Origin: HGM04593 sp045646845
GTDB lineage: Bacteria; Bacteroidota; Bacteroidia; Bacteroidales; Bacteroidaceae
Direction of reading: 5' to 3'
Length of the DNA: 64,000 nucleotides
Assembly (NCBI GenBank): GCA_045646845.1
Contig: JAZRLO010000001.1
Location: 174,099-238,098 of the forward strand
Below the pieces are notes generated by a model. It was not told where the DNA came from. It made no database searches and saw nothing but the letters and a program-made list of their open reading frames with translations. The translations under genes and the position numbers were made by a program. This document shows positions 9,545 to 18,725 of the stretch, piece after piece (the stretch's first letter is position 1; each line of letters starts with the position of its first letter).

Positions 9545-10882
9545 ATGAGAGTCGTTATTGTGGGTGCCGGTGCTGTCGGAACCCATCTGGCGAAGATGCT
9601 TGCCGTTGAGAATGAGAATGTAGTCCTTCTTGACGAGAGCGAGGAGAAACTCGGAAAGATGGAGTCCTCGTTCGACTTGCAGACTATTGTCGGTAATCCG
9701 ACCAAACTTTCTGACCTCAAGAAGGCCGGTACCGATGACGCCGACCTTTTTGTTGCCGTTACTCCCGATGAGAGCCGCAATATAAACGCCTGCATACTTG
9801 CCCATTATCTCGGTGCAAGGAAAACTATTGCTCGTATCGACAACTACGAGTATCTTATGCCCAAGCACAAGGAGTTCTACGCTTCGCTGGGTGTCGATTC
9901 CATGGTATATCCCGAACAACTCGCCGCAGAGGAAATAGCAACGGGAATGAAGTATATATGGATGCGTCAGATGCTCGAGTTCGGCGAAGGTGCTCTGGTG
10001 ATGATAGGCGTGAAGATAAGAGAGAACGCGCTCATAATAAACATTCCTTTGAAGGACCTTGCCGATGACATCCCTTACCATGTCGTGGCTATACAGCGCG
10101 GTGACTATACCATAATACCGCGAGGCAATGACATGATTCTGCCCAATGACATTGTCTGCTTCATGACAACCAAGGAATACATTCCGTATATGCGCAACAT
10201 CTGCGGAAAGAACAGGTTCTCCGAAGTCAAGAGCATAATCATCATGGGCGGTAGCCGTATAGCCGTGCGTACGACAAAGCTCATCCCCGACGACATAAAC
10301 GTGAAGATTATCGAGAGCGACATGAACCGTTGCAACAAACTGCTGGAACTTGTCGATGACCACGTGATGATAATAAACGGTGATGCGCGCGACCCGGAGC
10401 TGTTGCGTAGCGAAGGCATTGAACGCACCGATGCGTTCATCGCACTCGGCGACAATTCCGAGACCAATATCCTGGCCTGTCTTGCAGCAAAGCGCGAGGG
10501 GGTCTTCCGTGCTGTTTCTGAGATTGAGAACATCGACTACATATCAATGGCCGAGGTTATGGATATCGGCTCTGTCATCAACAAGAAAAAGATTGCGGCA
10601 AGCGCTATTTTCCAGATGATGCTGAATACCGACGTCTCGAGCGTAAAATGCCTTACTTTCATACAGGCCGTTGTGGCGGAGTTCCCCGTCAACGAGGGGA
10701 GTCTCATTACGCGCAAGCCGGTCAAGGCTCTCGGGCTTCCCGAAGGGGCCAACATCGGCGGACTCATCCGTAACGGCGAGGGTATGCATGTTACCGGTAA
10801 TACTATGATACAGCCCGGTGACCATGTGGTGCTGTTCTGCCGTGAGCATGTGCTCAGGAAACTGGAAAAATATTTCAAGTAA
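9545..10882 (+). CDS. trkA: Trk K+ uptake system, peripheral subunit TrkA
   Basis: Cytoplasmic NAD(H)/nucleotide-binding gating subunit that assembles on TrkH. The 445-aa protein is a tandem duplication: an N-terminal RCK Rossmann domain (MRVVIVGAGAVGTHLAKML, GxGxxG) with its TrkA-C domain, then a second RCK (SIIIMGGSRIAVRTTKLI, glycine motif degenerate) and a final TrkA-C (LPEGANIGGLIRNGEGMHV). The ATG is 2 bp after the dxs stop, and trkH follows 2 bp after its own stop. Confidence 0.94.
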   Translation: MRVVIVGAGAVGTHLAKMLAVENENVVLLDESEEKLGKMESSFDLQTIVGNPTKLSDLKKAGTDDADLFVAVTPDESRNINACILAHYLGARKTIARIDNYEYLMPKHKEFYASLGVDSMVYPEQLAAEEIATGMKYIWMRQMLEFGEGALVMIGVKIRENALIINIPLKDLADDIPYHVVAIQRGDYTIIPRGNDMILPNDIVCFMTTKEYIPYMRNICGKNRFSEVKSIIIMGGSRIAVRTTKLIPDDINVKIIESDMNRCNKLLELVDDHVMIINGDARDPELLRSEGIERTDAFIALGDNSETNILACLAAKREGVFRAVSEIENIDYISMAEVMDIGSVINKKKIAASAIFQMMLNTDVSSVKCLTFIQAVVAEFPVNEGSLITRKPVKALGLPEGANIGGLIRNGEGMHVTGNTMIQPGDHVVLFCREHVLRKLEKYFK

Positions 10883-10884
10883 CA

Positions 10885-12342
10885 ATGATGTTCCATCCCA
10901 AACTGATATTCCGCATATTGGGCTATCTGCTCTTTATCGAGGCCATCTTCCTTTCGAGCACGGTAGGTGTGGCATTGTATTATGACGAGGATGTGCTCCC
11001 GGCACTTCTCTTTTCCGTTGCCATGATGGTTGGTACGGGTGCACAGCTTGCGTACTTTTGCCGCGGAAAGGAGCGCAACATCTCCCGTAAGGACGGATAT
11101 GTGGTAGTGACGCTGTGTTGGGTGGTCTTTTCTCTGTTCGGTTCGTTGCCTTATATGGCAAGCGGCTACATACCCGATTTTACCGATGCCTTCTATGAAA
11201 CCATGTCGGGCTTCTCCACTACGGGTTCCTCGATACTTACCGATATTGACTCTTTTCCAAAGTCGCTCCTCTTCTGGCGCGCCGTGACTCACTGGATAGG
11301 AGGTTTGGGAATAGTCTTTTTCACGGTTGCCATATTCCCGATATTCGGCATGGGTGATGTCAACCTGTTCGCGGCAGAGTCCATAGGCCCTATTCGCTCC
11401 AAACTGCATCCGCGAATATCGGTGACAGCGCGGTGGATACTTACGATATACATCGGACTTACCATTGCGGCCATAGTATCATTCTACTTTGCCGGCATGG
11501 GCTGGTTCGATTCTGTATGTCATGCCATGTCGGTAACGGCGACTGGCGGCTTCTCGACCAAGCAGGCAAGTATCGCGGCTTTCAATTCGCCGCTTATAGA
11601 GTATGTGACGATAATATTCATGTTCCTCGGGGGTATAAACCTGTCGTTGCAGTATCTCTTTATATTCAAGGGAAGAATCAAGGAACTCATAAACGATACG
11701 GAGTTCAGAACCTATACGTCCATAGTAATCATATTCACGGTGATAATAACCTTCGGACTCTTCTTCTCCACGCCGATGGATGTCGAACAGTCGTTCAGGG
11801 CTTCCGTTTTCCAGGTCATATCAATACAGACGACAACAGGTTTCGCAACCTCTAATTATGTGATGTGGGTGCCGTTGCTGTGGCTGTTGCTTTGCGCGCT
11901 GATGTTCTTCGGCGCAAGTTCCGGCTCGACATCGGGAGCCATGAAGTGTGTGCGCATATCAATCCTCTTCAAGGTAGTCATCAACGAGTTCAAGAGAATA
12001 GTGCATCCCAACGCTGTGATACCGGTGCGTATGGCTGGAAAGGTGGTGCCTTCTCCTGTTCAGTCGGCAATCCTTGCGTATGCCGTAATCTATATACTTA
12101 TAATTATAATAGGACTGTTCGTGAATATGGGCTTCGGACTCGACTTCCTCGACTCCTTTGGTATCTCAGTCTCTTCGGTTGGAAATGTTGGTCCGGCGCT
12201 GGGTCATTATGGTCCAATGGATTCGTTCGCAACGCTGCCGGCAGGCGTAAAGTGGTTCAGCGCGTTCCAGATGCTGATAGGCCGTCTCGAATTCTTTGCC
12301 GTACTACTGCTCTTCACTCCCGTATTCTGGAAGAGAAGATGA
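10885..12342 (+). CDS. trkH: Trk K+ uptake system, membrane channel TrkH
   Basis: Inner-membrane K+-conducting subunit of 485 aa with about ten hydrophobic segments. Selectivity-filter-like loops of the four pore repeats are visible: TMSGFSTTGSSIL, SVTATGGFSTKQAS, TTTGFATSNY and SSVGNVGPALGHYGP. The two adjacent ATGs at 10885 and 10888 cannot be separated. It is the last gene of the dxs-trkA-trkH unit, with a hairpin terminator 27 bp downstream. Confidence 0.94.
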   Translation: MMFHPKLIFRILGYLLFIEAIFLSSTVGVALYYDEDVLPALLFSVAMMVGTGAQLAYFCRGKERNISRKDGYVVVTLCWVVFSLFGSLPYMASGYIPDFTDAFYETMSGFSTTGSSILTDIDSFPKSLLFWRAVTHWIGGLGIVFFTVAIFPIFGMGDVNLFAAESIGPIRSKLHPRISVTARWILTIYIGLTIAAIVSFYFAGMGWFDSVCHAMSVTATGGFSTKQASIAAFNSPLIEYVTIIFMFLGGINLSLQYLFIFKGRIKELINDTEFRTYTSIVIIFTVIITFGLFFSTPMDVEQSFRASVFQVISIQTTTGFATSNYVMWVPLLWLLLCALMFFGASSGSTSGAMKCVRISILFKVVINEFKRIVHPNAVIPVRMAGKVVPSPVQSAILAYAVIYILIIIIGLFVNMGFGLDFLDSFGISVSSVGNVGPALGHYGPMDSFATLPAGVKWFSAFQMLIGRLEFFAVLLLFTPVFWKRR

Positions 12343-12368
12343 CCTTTTAGGGGGGGCAGCCTGACCGC

Positions 12369-12404
12369 AAAATCGCAAAAGCCGTGTGGTCTTTGCGATT
12401 TTTT
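12369..12404 (+). terminator. Terminator after trkH
   Basis: Stem AAAATCGCAAA / TTTGCGATTTT with a 12-nt loop, followed by a T-run. Confidence 0.78.
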
Positions 12405-12482
12405 GAACGAGTGTTTTTAGATTCTTCTGCAAATATAGAATGACAAAACGAATTTTGTTATCGCGAGCTTTGCCGCAAATGG

Positions 12483-13484
12483 TCAAGCGCCGTCCAGACC
12501 GGCAAGCAGTTTTTCTATATCGGCCTTTATGCGCAGGTAGGGCGGTGCACTCTTGTATGCGGTGTTCTTGCTGAGCATTAGCGCGACATCGCATTGGCTG
12601 TGGCGGTACGACGAGAGTTCATTGTTGTACTGCTGGCGGTGGTATGCAAGCCGTTGTATCTCCTCTTCGCGCTTGTTGCGCAGGTGACGGCATACCGGTA
12701 CTAACATACGCAGCACCACGTTGTTCATTATGTGGTGTCCCTGTATGTAGAAGTATGTCTCTTCGGGCTTTATGCCAAGCTCTCCGAACTCCTCTTTCAG
12801 CCTCTCGTGCTCTTCAATTAGGTTCGGGAATCTCTTTTCAAGCAGCGCGATATCGTGTTTTACCCTGTCGCTCAGCTGCTGCAGTGAATATGCCGGGTTG
12901 CTTATGTTGAACGATGTAAGGCGTACTGTTTCGCAGAATTTGAGCATACTCATGCTTCTGGTGTCCTGCTTGCGGTATAGTAGTATGTTCCACACGAAGA
13001 GCGGGTAGCATATCTGTGAATAGAGTTTCAGGAATTCGTTGAAGTCGAGCACCTCCTTGTCGTTCAGTGTGCTTAGCACGCATACCTGTTTCAGGCTGTC
13101 GGCATAGCAGCGGAAGTTCTCTATGGCATAGGCGTATGTGTGCAGTATGTAGGGGTTTTCGATAATTCTGCGCGATGTGCTTGTGGCTCCTTGCAGCAGG
13201 TAGTCGTAGTCGCTGTCAACGCAGGCAATCATGTTTTTGCCGTATGCTTTGCCCAACATATTCATCATGGCCTGCTTCTTTCCTTTAGTGAGGCTTGTGC
13301 GTGCAGGCAGCATGACCTCGAAATGGTATTTGTCGCTTTCGTAGTCGTCGAGCACAGAACGCCAGAATGAAATGTCATCGTAGCTCTCCACATATGCTAC
13401 GATGCGGTGGCGTGCCTTCTTGGGACGCAGGGAGTTGGCGGCCTCTATGAATCTTGAGTTCAGATATTCGGTAAGCCTTTTCAT
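12483..13484 (-). CDS. DUF4435 (TOPRIM-like) protein paired with an ATPase
   Basis: A 333-aa cytoplasmic protein. The N-terminal part has the features of a TOPRIM nuclease fold: an acidic residue in IVAYVESYDDISFWR (E33) and a D-x-D-x-D cluster in ACVDSDYDYL (D90, D92, D94). This matches the DUF4435 family. A DUF4435 TOPRIM protein next to a small ABC-type AAA ATPase is the layout of PARIS-type (AriA/AriB) phage-defence modules and resembles a split OLD nuclease. The partner ATPase is upstream on the same strand, 55 bp away, across a heptamer repeat. The pair sits in a core region with no mobile-element marks, so a housekeeping role is also possible. Confidence 0.75.
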   Translation of the reverse strand: MKRLTEYLNSRFIEAANSLRPKKARHRIVAYVESYDDISFWRSVLDDYESDKYHFEVMLPARTSLTKGKKQAMMNMLGKAYGKNMIACVDSDYDYLLQGATSTSRRIIENPYILHTYAYAIENFRCYADSLKQVCVLSTLNDKEVLDFNEFLKLYSQICYPLFVWNILLYRKQDTRSMSMLKFCETVRLTSFNISNPAYSLQQLSDRVKHDIALLEKRFPNLIEEHERLKEEFGELGIKPEETYFYIQGHHIMNNVVLRMLVPVCRHLRNKREEEIQRLAYHRQQYNNELSSYRHSQCDVALMLSKNTAYKSAPPYLRIKADIEKLLAGLDGA

Positions 13485-13503
13485 ATCTCAGCAGTGTTTG
13501 CCC

Positions 13504-13552
13504 TTTCCTCTTTCCTCTTTCCTCTTTCCTCTTTGCTCTTTACTCTTTACTC
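13504..13552. repeat. Seven-copy 7-bp tandem repeat at the ATPase/DUF4435 junction
   Basis: On the + strand four copies of TTTCCTC, one TTTGCTC and two TTTACTC follow without interruption. Read on the coding (-) strand this is a purine-rich GAGGAAA array. It covers the last ATPase codons and its stop (13540-13542) and fills the gap before the DUF4435 start at 13484. A unit of 7 is prone to slippage and carries repeated AGGA ribosome-binding-like cores. Confidence 0.9.
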
Positions 13553-14370
13553 GTTATGTCCTCAATCTCAGTCACGGCATCCATCCACCCGTCCATTATT
13601 ATGGCTGGCGAGTGGGTGCAGAGAATTATCTGTGTGTTCGGGTTTATGGTGCGCACGAGTGTTATGAGTCTCTGTTGCCATTCGATGTGCAACGAAATTT
13701 CCGGCTCGTCCATCAGCATCACCCCCGGGCGGTTCTCCTGTACCAGTGCGGTGAGCAGTATTACGAGAATCTGTTTTTCGCCAGACGAGAGCATGTATGG
13801 CGGTATGGTCTCGCCGTACTGGTTGAACAGTATCTCGTTGCAGTCACGTGCAATGGTCTTTGCCGTAGGGGTAAAAAGTTCGTCAACAAGGTCCTGGAAC
13901 TGTTTCTTGGGTTTCGACAGCTCTGTCGCAAGACGCTGCTCTTCGGGCCTGCCTGTGGAGAGGAGCGATATTATGCGGTTGCCTACGTTCACCTGGTAGT
14001 TGAGGTATCGCCGTTGCAGGTTGTATAGCTGCCAGTCGAGTTCTGTGCGTATGTCCGCTCCGGAAACTTTCCCGAGCATCTCGCTGCTCATCAGGGGACG
14101 GTCAATGCTGCTGATTACTTCAAAGTTGATGCTTGTAGCATCTTCGGGAAAAAATTTTACCGTCACACCGTCTTCCGGGTTGCTTGTTATGCGACCCTCG
14201 TGCATCACCTTCAGGTGCTTGGCCGAACGGTTGATGATGGTGCTCTTTCCGACGCCGTTGCTGCCGCTGAGAATGTTCACGTCGGGTCGCAGCTCCCAAT
14301 AGATGTGTTTGCGGTTGCTCCACAACGAGTCTATCTCAATGCTTTTTATGTATTGTGCCATTTTTTCCAT
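13540..14370 (-). CDS. ABC/OLD-type AAA ATPase, partner of the DUF4435 gene
   Basis: A 276-aa soluble ATPase with Walker A GSNGVGKST (36-44), ABC-type signature LSSGEKQ (194-200), Walker B VMLMDEPE (217-224) and H-loop CTHS (251-254). The insert between Walker A and the signature is short, so it is smaller than full OLD or AriA proteins. No membrane segment is present. The MEKMAQ start at 14370 and the MAQ start at 14361 are both possible. It comes first in a two-gene unit with the DUF4435 gene. PARIS AriA, RloC-like or SMC-related sensor ATPases are the closest functional analogies. This is inferred from domain pairing, not proven. Confidence 0.82.
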   Translation of the reverse strand: MEKMAQYIKSIEIDSLWSNRKHIYWELRPDVNILSGSNGVGKSTIINRSAKHLKVMHEGRITSNPEDGVTVKFFPEDATSINFEVISSIDRPLMSSEMLGKVSGADIRTELDWQLYNLQRRYLNYQVNVGNRIISLLSTGRPEEQRLATELSKPKKQFQDLVDELFTPTAKTIARDCNEILFNQYGETIPPYMLSSGEKQILVILLTALVQENRPGVMLMDEPEISLHIEWQQRLITLVRTINPNTQIILCTHSPAIIMDGWMDAVTEIEDITSKE

Positions 14371-14499
14371 ACCCGTTCACTTTAAGCGTTCATTGCAAAT
14401 ATACCAACAAGCGAGCGAAATAACATCAAACTTGCCCGATTTTTTTACAGCAGGTGCAGGCAATTTGGTTTAAAATAAATTAAAATTGTCGGTAATCCC

Positions 14500-14529
14500 T
14501 TTGAAGGCGGTAAAATGTTTTTATCTTCG
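14500..14529 (+). promoter_or_regulatory. Promoter of the nucleoside kinase-rpoN unit
   Basis: TTTG at 14500-14503, an 18-bp spacer, then TATCTTCG at 14522-14529 (7 of 8 match to TAnnTTTG), about 50 bp before the ATG at 14580. Confidence 0.55.
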
Positions 14530-14579
14530 CATTGGAGAACGGGGATGCCCGTTGTCAACATGAACAAAATCTATAGGTT

Positions 14580-16223
14580 ATGCTGAAGATATTTTGCAGG
14601 AACAATGGTGAAACCAAGGAGTTTCCGATTGGGGTAAATCTGAAGGAGGTCTTTGACGGCTTCGGTCTTGAAATGCCTAACGGTGTGATGGCGGCAAGGG
14701 TGAACAATGTGACAGAGGGACTTGCCCTGCGTCTTTACCGTAACAATGATGTGGAGTTCATAGACATCACCTCCGATGACGGAATGCGCATGTATCTCCG
14801 TTCGCTCACATTCATATTTATGAAGGCCATGAACGAGATGTTCCCCGGCGAGACGGTCCGTTTCGAGAATGCTATATCCAAAGGTTATTATTGCCGCATG
14901 GAACAGCCTATAAACGAGGAGCAGATTGCCACCGTACGTGAAAGAATGAAGAGCATTGTTGCCGGTGATATACCTTTCAAGCGTGTGGAGTGCCACACCG
15001 AGGATGCCATTGAGGTGTTCCGCAGCATTGGACGTGCCGATAAGGTGCGCCTGCTTGAGACATATGACCGTCTTTATACAAGCTACTACGAACTCGACGG
15101 CTATGTTGACAGTTACTATAACGGTCTTGTGCCCAGTACCGGGTATATAAAACTTTTCGAGATAGAGAAATTCGCTGACGGTGTGCTGCTCCGTGTTCCA
15201 AACAAGGAGCGTCCTTGTGAACTGGAGGACAAGGTTCCGCAAGAGAAACTGCAGGATCTCTTCGAGGAGCGTCTGCAATGGCACCAGAAGATGGGAGTGG
15301 AGACTATCGGCGATTTCAACAAGGCCGTGCGTGCCGGTTATGGCATCGACCTTGTCAATGTCTCCGAGGTGATGCAGGAACGCAGGCTCTCCCAGATTGC
15401 CGACATGGTACACGCAAGCGGAGCGCGCGTAGTGCTTATCGCCGGTCCCTCTTCTTCGGGAAAGACCACATTCAGCAAACGACTTAGCGTGCAGCTGCTT
15501 GCGTGCGGTCTGAAACCATATGCAATATCGCTCGATGACTATTTCGTGAACCGTACCCACACGCCGCGCAAAGCCGACGGTGACTACGATTTCGAGTCGA
15601 TATATTCGATAGATTTGCCATACTTCAACGAGTCGCTGACAAGGATTCTTGCCGGCGAGGAGGTGGAGCTCCCATACTACAATTTTGTCAAGGGAGAACG
15701 CGAGTACAAGGGGAATACCCTCAAGCTCACGCCGAACATGGTGCTTGTGATAGAGGGAACACACGCGCTGAACCCGATGCTTACTTCGCAGGTGTCCGAC
15801 AAGGAGAAGTTCCGCATTTACGTTTCGGCACTTACCTCTATAAAACTCGATTATCACAACTATATCTCCACGTCGGACAACCGTCTGCTGCGTCGAATGA
15901 TACGTGACTCAAAATATCGCGGTTATTCCGCGGTGGAGACCATAAGGCGATGGCCCGATGTTCGCAAGGGCGAAGAGGAGTGGATATTCCCTTATCAGGA
16001 GAATGCCGATGTGATGTTCAATTCATCCCTTTTCTATGAGCTTGCCGTCTTCAAGGCGCAGGCCGGTCCGCTGTTGCGTTCGGTCCCCGAAAACAGAAAG
16101 GAGTATTCCGAGGCGCAAAGGCTTTTGCGGTTCCTTGATTATATTGTACCTTTGCAGGACGATGAGCTGCCTCCGACTTCGGTTGTAAGGGAATTCCTCG
16201 GAGGAAGCAGTTTCAAATATTGA
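14580..16223 (+). CDS. TGS/ThrRS-like domain nucleoside (uridine) kinase
   Basis: A 547-aa protein. The N-terminal about 60 residues form a TGS-like ubiquitin-fold domain (LKIFCRNNGETKEF...). A segment resembling the ThrRS second additional domain follows (MKAMNEMFPGETVRFENAISKGYYC). A phosphoribulokinase/uridine-kinase domain starts near residue 280 with P-loop AGPSSSGKTTFSKR and the acceptor-site SLDDYFVNR. The kinase is expected to phosphorylate uridine/cytidine for pyrimidine salvage; the role of the tRNA-synthetase-like front half is not known. The product ends 8 bp before the rpoN ATG. Confidence 0.85.
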   Translation: MLKIFCRNNGETKEFPIGVNLKEVFDGFGLEMPNGVMAARVNNVTEGLALRLYRNNDVEFIDITSDDGMRMYLRSLTFIFMKAMNEMFPGETVRFENAISKGYYCRMEQPINEEQIATVRERMKSIVAGDIPFKRVECHTEDAIEVFRSIGRADKVRLLETYDRLYTSYYELDGYVDSYYNGLVPSTGYIKLFEIEKFADGVLLRVPNKERPCELEDKVPQEKLQDLFEERLQWHQKMGVETIGDFNKAVRAGYGIDLVNVSEVMQERRLSQIADMVHASGARVVLIAGPSSSGKTTFSKRLSVQLLACGLKPYAISLDDYFVNRTHTPRKADGDYDFESIYSIDLPYFNESLTRILAGEEVELPYYNFVKGEREYKGNTLKLTPNMVLVIEGTHALNPMLTSQVSDKEKFRIYVSALTSIKLDYHNYISTSDNRLLRRMIRDSKYRGYSAVETIRRWPDVRKGEEEWIFPYQENADVMFNSSLFYELAVFKAQAGPLLRSVPENRKEYSEAQRLLRFLDYIVPLQDDELPPTSVVREFLGGSSFKY

Positions 16224-16231
16224 TTCGGAGA

Positions 16232-17659
16232 ATGGCTAAGAGTACACAGACACAGATACAGGAACAGACTCTGTCGCAGACCCTGTCGCCGCAACAGCTG
16301 CTTGCGGTTCAGCTGCTTGAGCTGACGACGGTAGAAATGGAGGAGCGTGTGAAGGGCGAGGTTATGGACAATCCCGCTTTGGAGCCAGTGGAACAGGATG
16401 ATGGAACGGATGGCGGTGAAGAGAGCAGCGAGGATATTCTTGAAGCCCTTACTTTAGATCGCGACGATGACTATAGCGGCAATGAGGAGTTGCAGGCAGT
16501 GCCGTCGAACAGGTATGCTGCAGATATGCCGCTGGGCGATGCGGTCTCCTTCGGTGATACTCTTATGGAGCAGCTCGGCGAGTACAGGCTTTCTCCTGCG
16601 GAGCAGGCTGTGGGCGAGTATATCATAGGCTCTCTTGACGAGGACGGCCTTTTGCGCAAACCTGTTCAGGAAATAGCCGATGAACTTCTCATATATAACG
16701 GCATAGATGCCGACGAGGAGCTTGTCACGTCGGTCCTTTCGAAAATTCAGAGCTTTGAACCGGCAGGAATAGCCGCGCGTGACCTGCGCGAGTGCCTGCT
16801 TATTCAGCTTGAGCGCAACTCTTCGGGCAAAGATGTTACATTGCAGAGGAGAATCCTTGCGGAATATTACGATGATTTTGCCGGTAAACGGTGGGATGCG
16901 ATAGCCGACAGGATGGGTATCTCAAGGGATGAGTGTCGTGATGCGATAGCTGATATTGTCAGGCTTAATCCGCGGCCGGGCGCATCGCTTGCCGAAAATA
17001 TCGGTTTCAGCCGTCAGCAGATAACCCCCGATTTTCTTCTCGATGTCGATGACGAACAGGTGACGGTGTCTTTGAATAATATGCACCAGCCCACGCTTCG
17101 CGTGAGCGGTGAGTTCATGCAGATGCTCGATTCGCAGGTTGCAGGCGGCAATGACGAACAGCGCGCCGCCGCACTCTTCCTGCGTCAGAAGATAGATGCT
17201 GCCAAGGGGTTCATAAGTGCGTTGCAGCAGCGCGAGAGGACGATGCTCTCGACAATGCGCGCGATTGTCGCCATGCAGAAGGAGTTCTTCGTCAATGGCG
17301 GTGACGAGTCATTCCTCAGACCCATGATTCTCGAAGATGTGGCCAATGCCGCCGGTTATGATATCTCTACTGTCTCCCGTGTGAGCAGCAGCAAGTATGT
17401 GCAGACTCCATGGAGTATATATCCGTTGAAATATTTCTTCAGCGACGGGGTGGTTAAGGAGGATGGTACCGAACAGTCTGTATATGAACTTTTCCGCGTG
17501 ATACGTGAGATTGTGGATGGCGAAGACAAAAGCAACCCGTTGACCGACCAGGTGCTTCAGGAGAGGCTTGCCGGGATGGGATACAACGTGGCGCGCCGCA
17601 CGGTCGCCAAATACCGCGAACAGTTGGGTATTCCTGTCGCCCGTTTGCGTAAAGAATGA
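16232..17659 (+). CDS. rpoN: RNA polymerase sigma-54 factor
   Basis: Alternative sigma factor for -24/-12 promoters, activated by AAA+ enhancer-binding proteins. The 475-aa product has a Gln-rich region I (QTQIQEQTLSQTLSPQQLLAVQLLELTTVEMEERV), an acidic region II, a core-binding domain (EQAVGEYIIGSLDEDGLL), an HTH region (DISTVSRVSSSKYVQTPWSIYPLKYFF) and the RpoN box near the C terminus (YNVARRTVAKYREQLGIPVARLRKE, core ARRTVAKYRE). I chose the ATG at 16232 to fit region I; a TTG at 16220 would overlap the upstream stop. No activator gene lies in the window. Confidence 0.94.
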   Translation: MAKSTQTQIQEQTLSQTLSPQQLLAVQLLELTTVEMEERVKGEVMDNPALEPVEQDDGTDGGEESSEDILEALTLDRDDDYSGNEELQAVPSNRYAADMPLGDAVSFGDTLMEQLGEYRLSPAEQAVGEYIIGSLDEDGLLRKPVQEIADELLIYNGIDADEELVTSVLSKIQSFEPAGIAARDLRECLLIQLERNSSGKDVTLQRRILAEYYDDFAGKRWDAIADRMGISRDECRDAIADIVRLNPRPGASLAENIGFSRQQITPDFLLDVDDEQVTVSLNNMHQPTLRVSGEFMQMLDSQVAGGNDEQRAAALFLRQKIDAAKGFISALQQRERTMLSTMRAIVAMQKEFFVNGGDESFLRPMILEDVANAAGYDISTVSRVSSSKYVQTPWSIYPLKYFFSDGVVKEDGTEQSVYELFRVIREIVDGEDKSNPLTDQVLQERLAGMGYNVARRTVAKYREQLGIPVARLRKE

Positions 17660-17752
17660 CAATTGGAGCTGTTTGAATTTATGTCCTCTTGCGGATAATG
17701 TAAATAATATTTTTGAAAGAAATTTAAACAACTTCTAAAAAGATATGCTGTT

Positions 17753-18607
17753 ATGAAACGTTTGTTAGCAATGTTCCTGTTCCTGGCTGTCATGACTCTG
17801 CAGTCGGTAGCGCAAGGAACTTCCCCCAGGCTTCTGGAACGTGAAATGGAGAGCCGTATTCTCGGTTGCACAAAGAAGTATTGTATATATCTGCCTGCCG
17901 GGTACGGCGATGAAAACAAGGACTTTCCGGTACTTTACCTGTTGCATGGTCTTACCGATACACATACCGCATGGCGTGACAGGGGAAATGTGGCCGATAT
18001 TGCAACAGCTGTGTTCGCCGGTGGCGAGGCGCAGGAGATGGTGATTGTCATGCCCGATGCCGGAACTAAGTACGACGGCTACTTCAATGCCGGGGAGTGG
18101 AGGTACGAGGATTTCTTTTTTCAGGAGTTCATTCCTCACATCGAGAGTACATACGATATAATTGCCGATAAGGAGCACCGTGCCATTGCCGGTCTCTCCA
18201 TGGGCGGCGGCGGAACGGTGGGCTATGCGATACGCCACAGCGGAATGTTCTCGAGTGCGTATGCCATGAGCGCGCTTATGGGGATGGTGGAGAACAGCTG
18301 GATAAGCCGCAATCCCGATGCCCGACGAAAGGCCTTCATGGAGAGTGTGGCGAAGTTCAATAATATAAAGGCTATAGAGTCCGCCACTAAGGAGCAGTGC
18401 AAGAAGATTTCATCTGTACGCTGGTTCATAGATGTCGGTGACGATGATTTTCTCTTCGACAATAACATGGAATTCATAAAGGCCATGCGCGCGAAGCGTA
18501 TCCCTTATCAGCTCCGTGTACGCGAGGGTGGTCACAAATGGCAATATTGGCAGGATGCGCTGCGTATAGCGCTTCCGTTCATATCCGAAGGCTTCGGTAA
18601 GGAATAA
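17753..18607 (+). CDS. Secreted esterase, alpha/beta hydrolase (esterase D/feruloyl-esterase-like)
   Basis: A 284-aa exported hydrolase. A signal peptide (MKRLLAMFLFLAVMTLQSVAQ) is followed by an esterase fold with VLYLLHGLTDTHTAW (oxyanion region), the nucleophile elbow AGLSMGGGGTVG, an Asp in WFIDVGDDDF and a late His in REGGHKWQYW. This is the catalytic Ser-Asp-His order of the putative-esterase family, which includes feruloyl and acetyl-xylan esterases and S-formylglutathione hydrolases. The signal peptide argues for periplasmic or surface carbohydrate-ester work. The natural ester is unknown. The 93-bp gap after rpoN makes co-transcription possible but not shown. Confidence 0.85.
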   Translation: MKRLLAMFLFLAVMTLQSVAQGTSPRLLEREMESRILGCTKKYCIYLPAGYGDENKDFPVLYLLHGLTDTHTAWRDRGNVADIATAVFAGGEAQEMVIVMPDAGTKYDGYFNAGEWRYEDFFFQEFIPHIESTYDIIADKEHRAIAGLSMGGGGTVGYAIRHSGMFSSAYAMSALMGMVENSWISRNPDARRKAFMESVAKFNNIKAIESATKEQCKKISSVRWFIDVGDDDFLFDNNMEFIKAMRAKRIPYQLRVREGGHKWQYWQDALRIALPFISEGFGKE

Positions 18608-18640
18608 GGAGGGCTGCGCCTCTTTAAAATCCGTTTATTC

Positions 18641-18671
18641 TTTGCCTTTTGCAAAAATAACCGTAAATTTG
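18641..18671 (+). promoter_or_regulatory. Textbook Bacteroidota promoter for fbp
   Basis: TTTG at 18641-18644, a 19-bp spacer, then TAAATTTG at 18664-18671. Both boxes match the consensus exactly. The fbp ATG is 54 bp downstream. Confidence 0.72.
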
Positions 18672-18725
18672 CCGTAACGCGTCGCACGGGCCGGTATGTC
18701 CCGCGGCAAACAAAAAATCGGAATT

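Noticed and set aside
9476..10363. 295-codon ORF antisense to dxs end/trkA
   Set aside because: Opposite strand of clear coding sequence with family motifs; the antisense product has no recognisable domain.
14571..15857. 428-codon ORF antisense to the nucleoside kinase
   Set aside because: The sense frame has P-loop and TGS motifs; the antisense frame is His/Tyr/Leu-rich shadow sequence.
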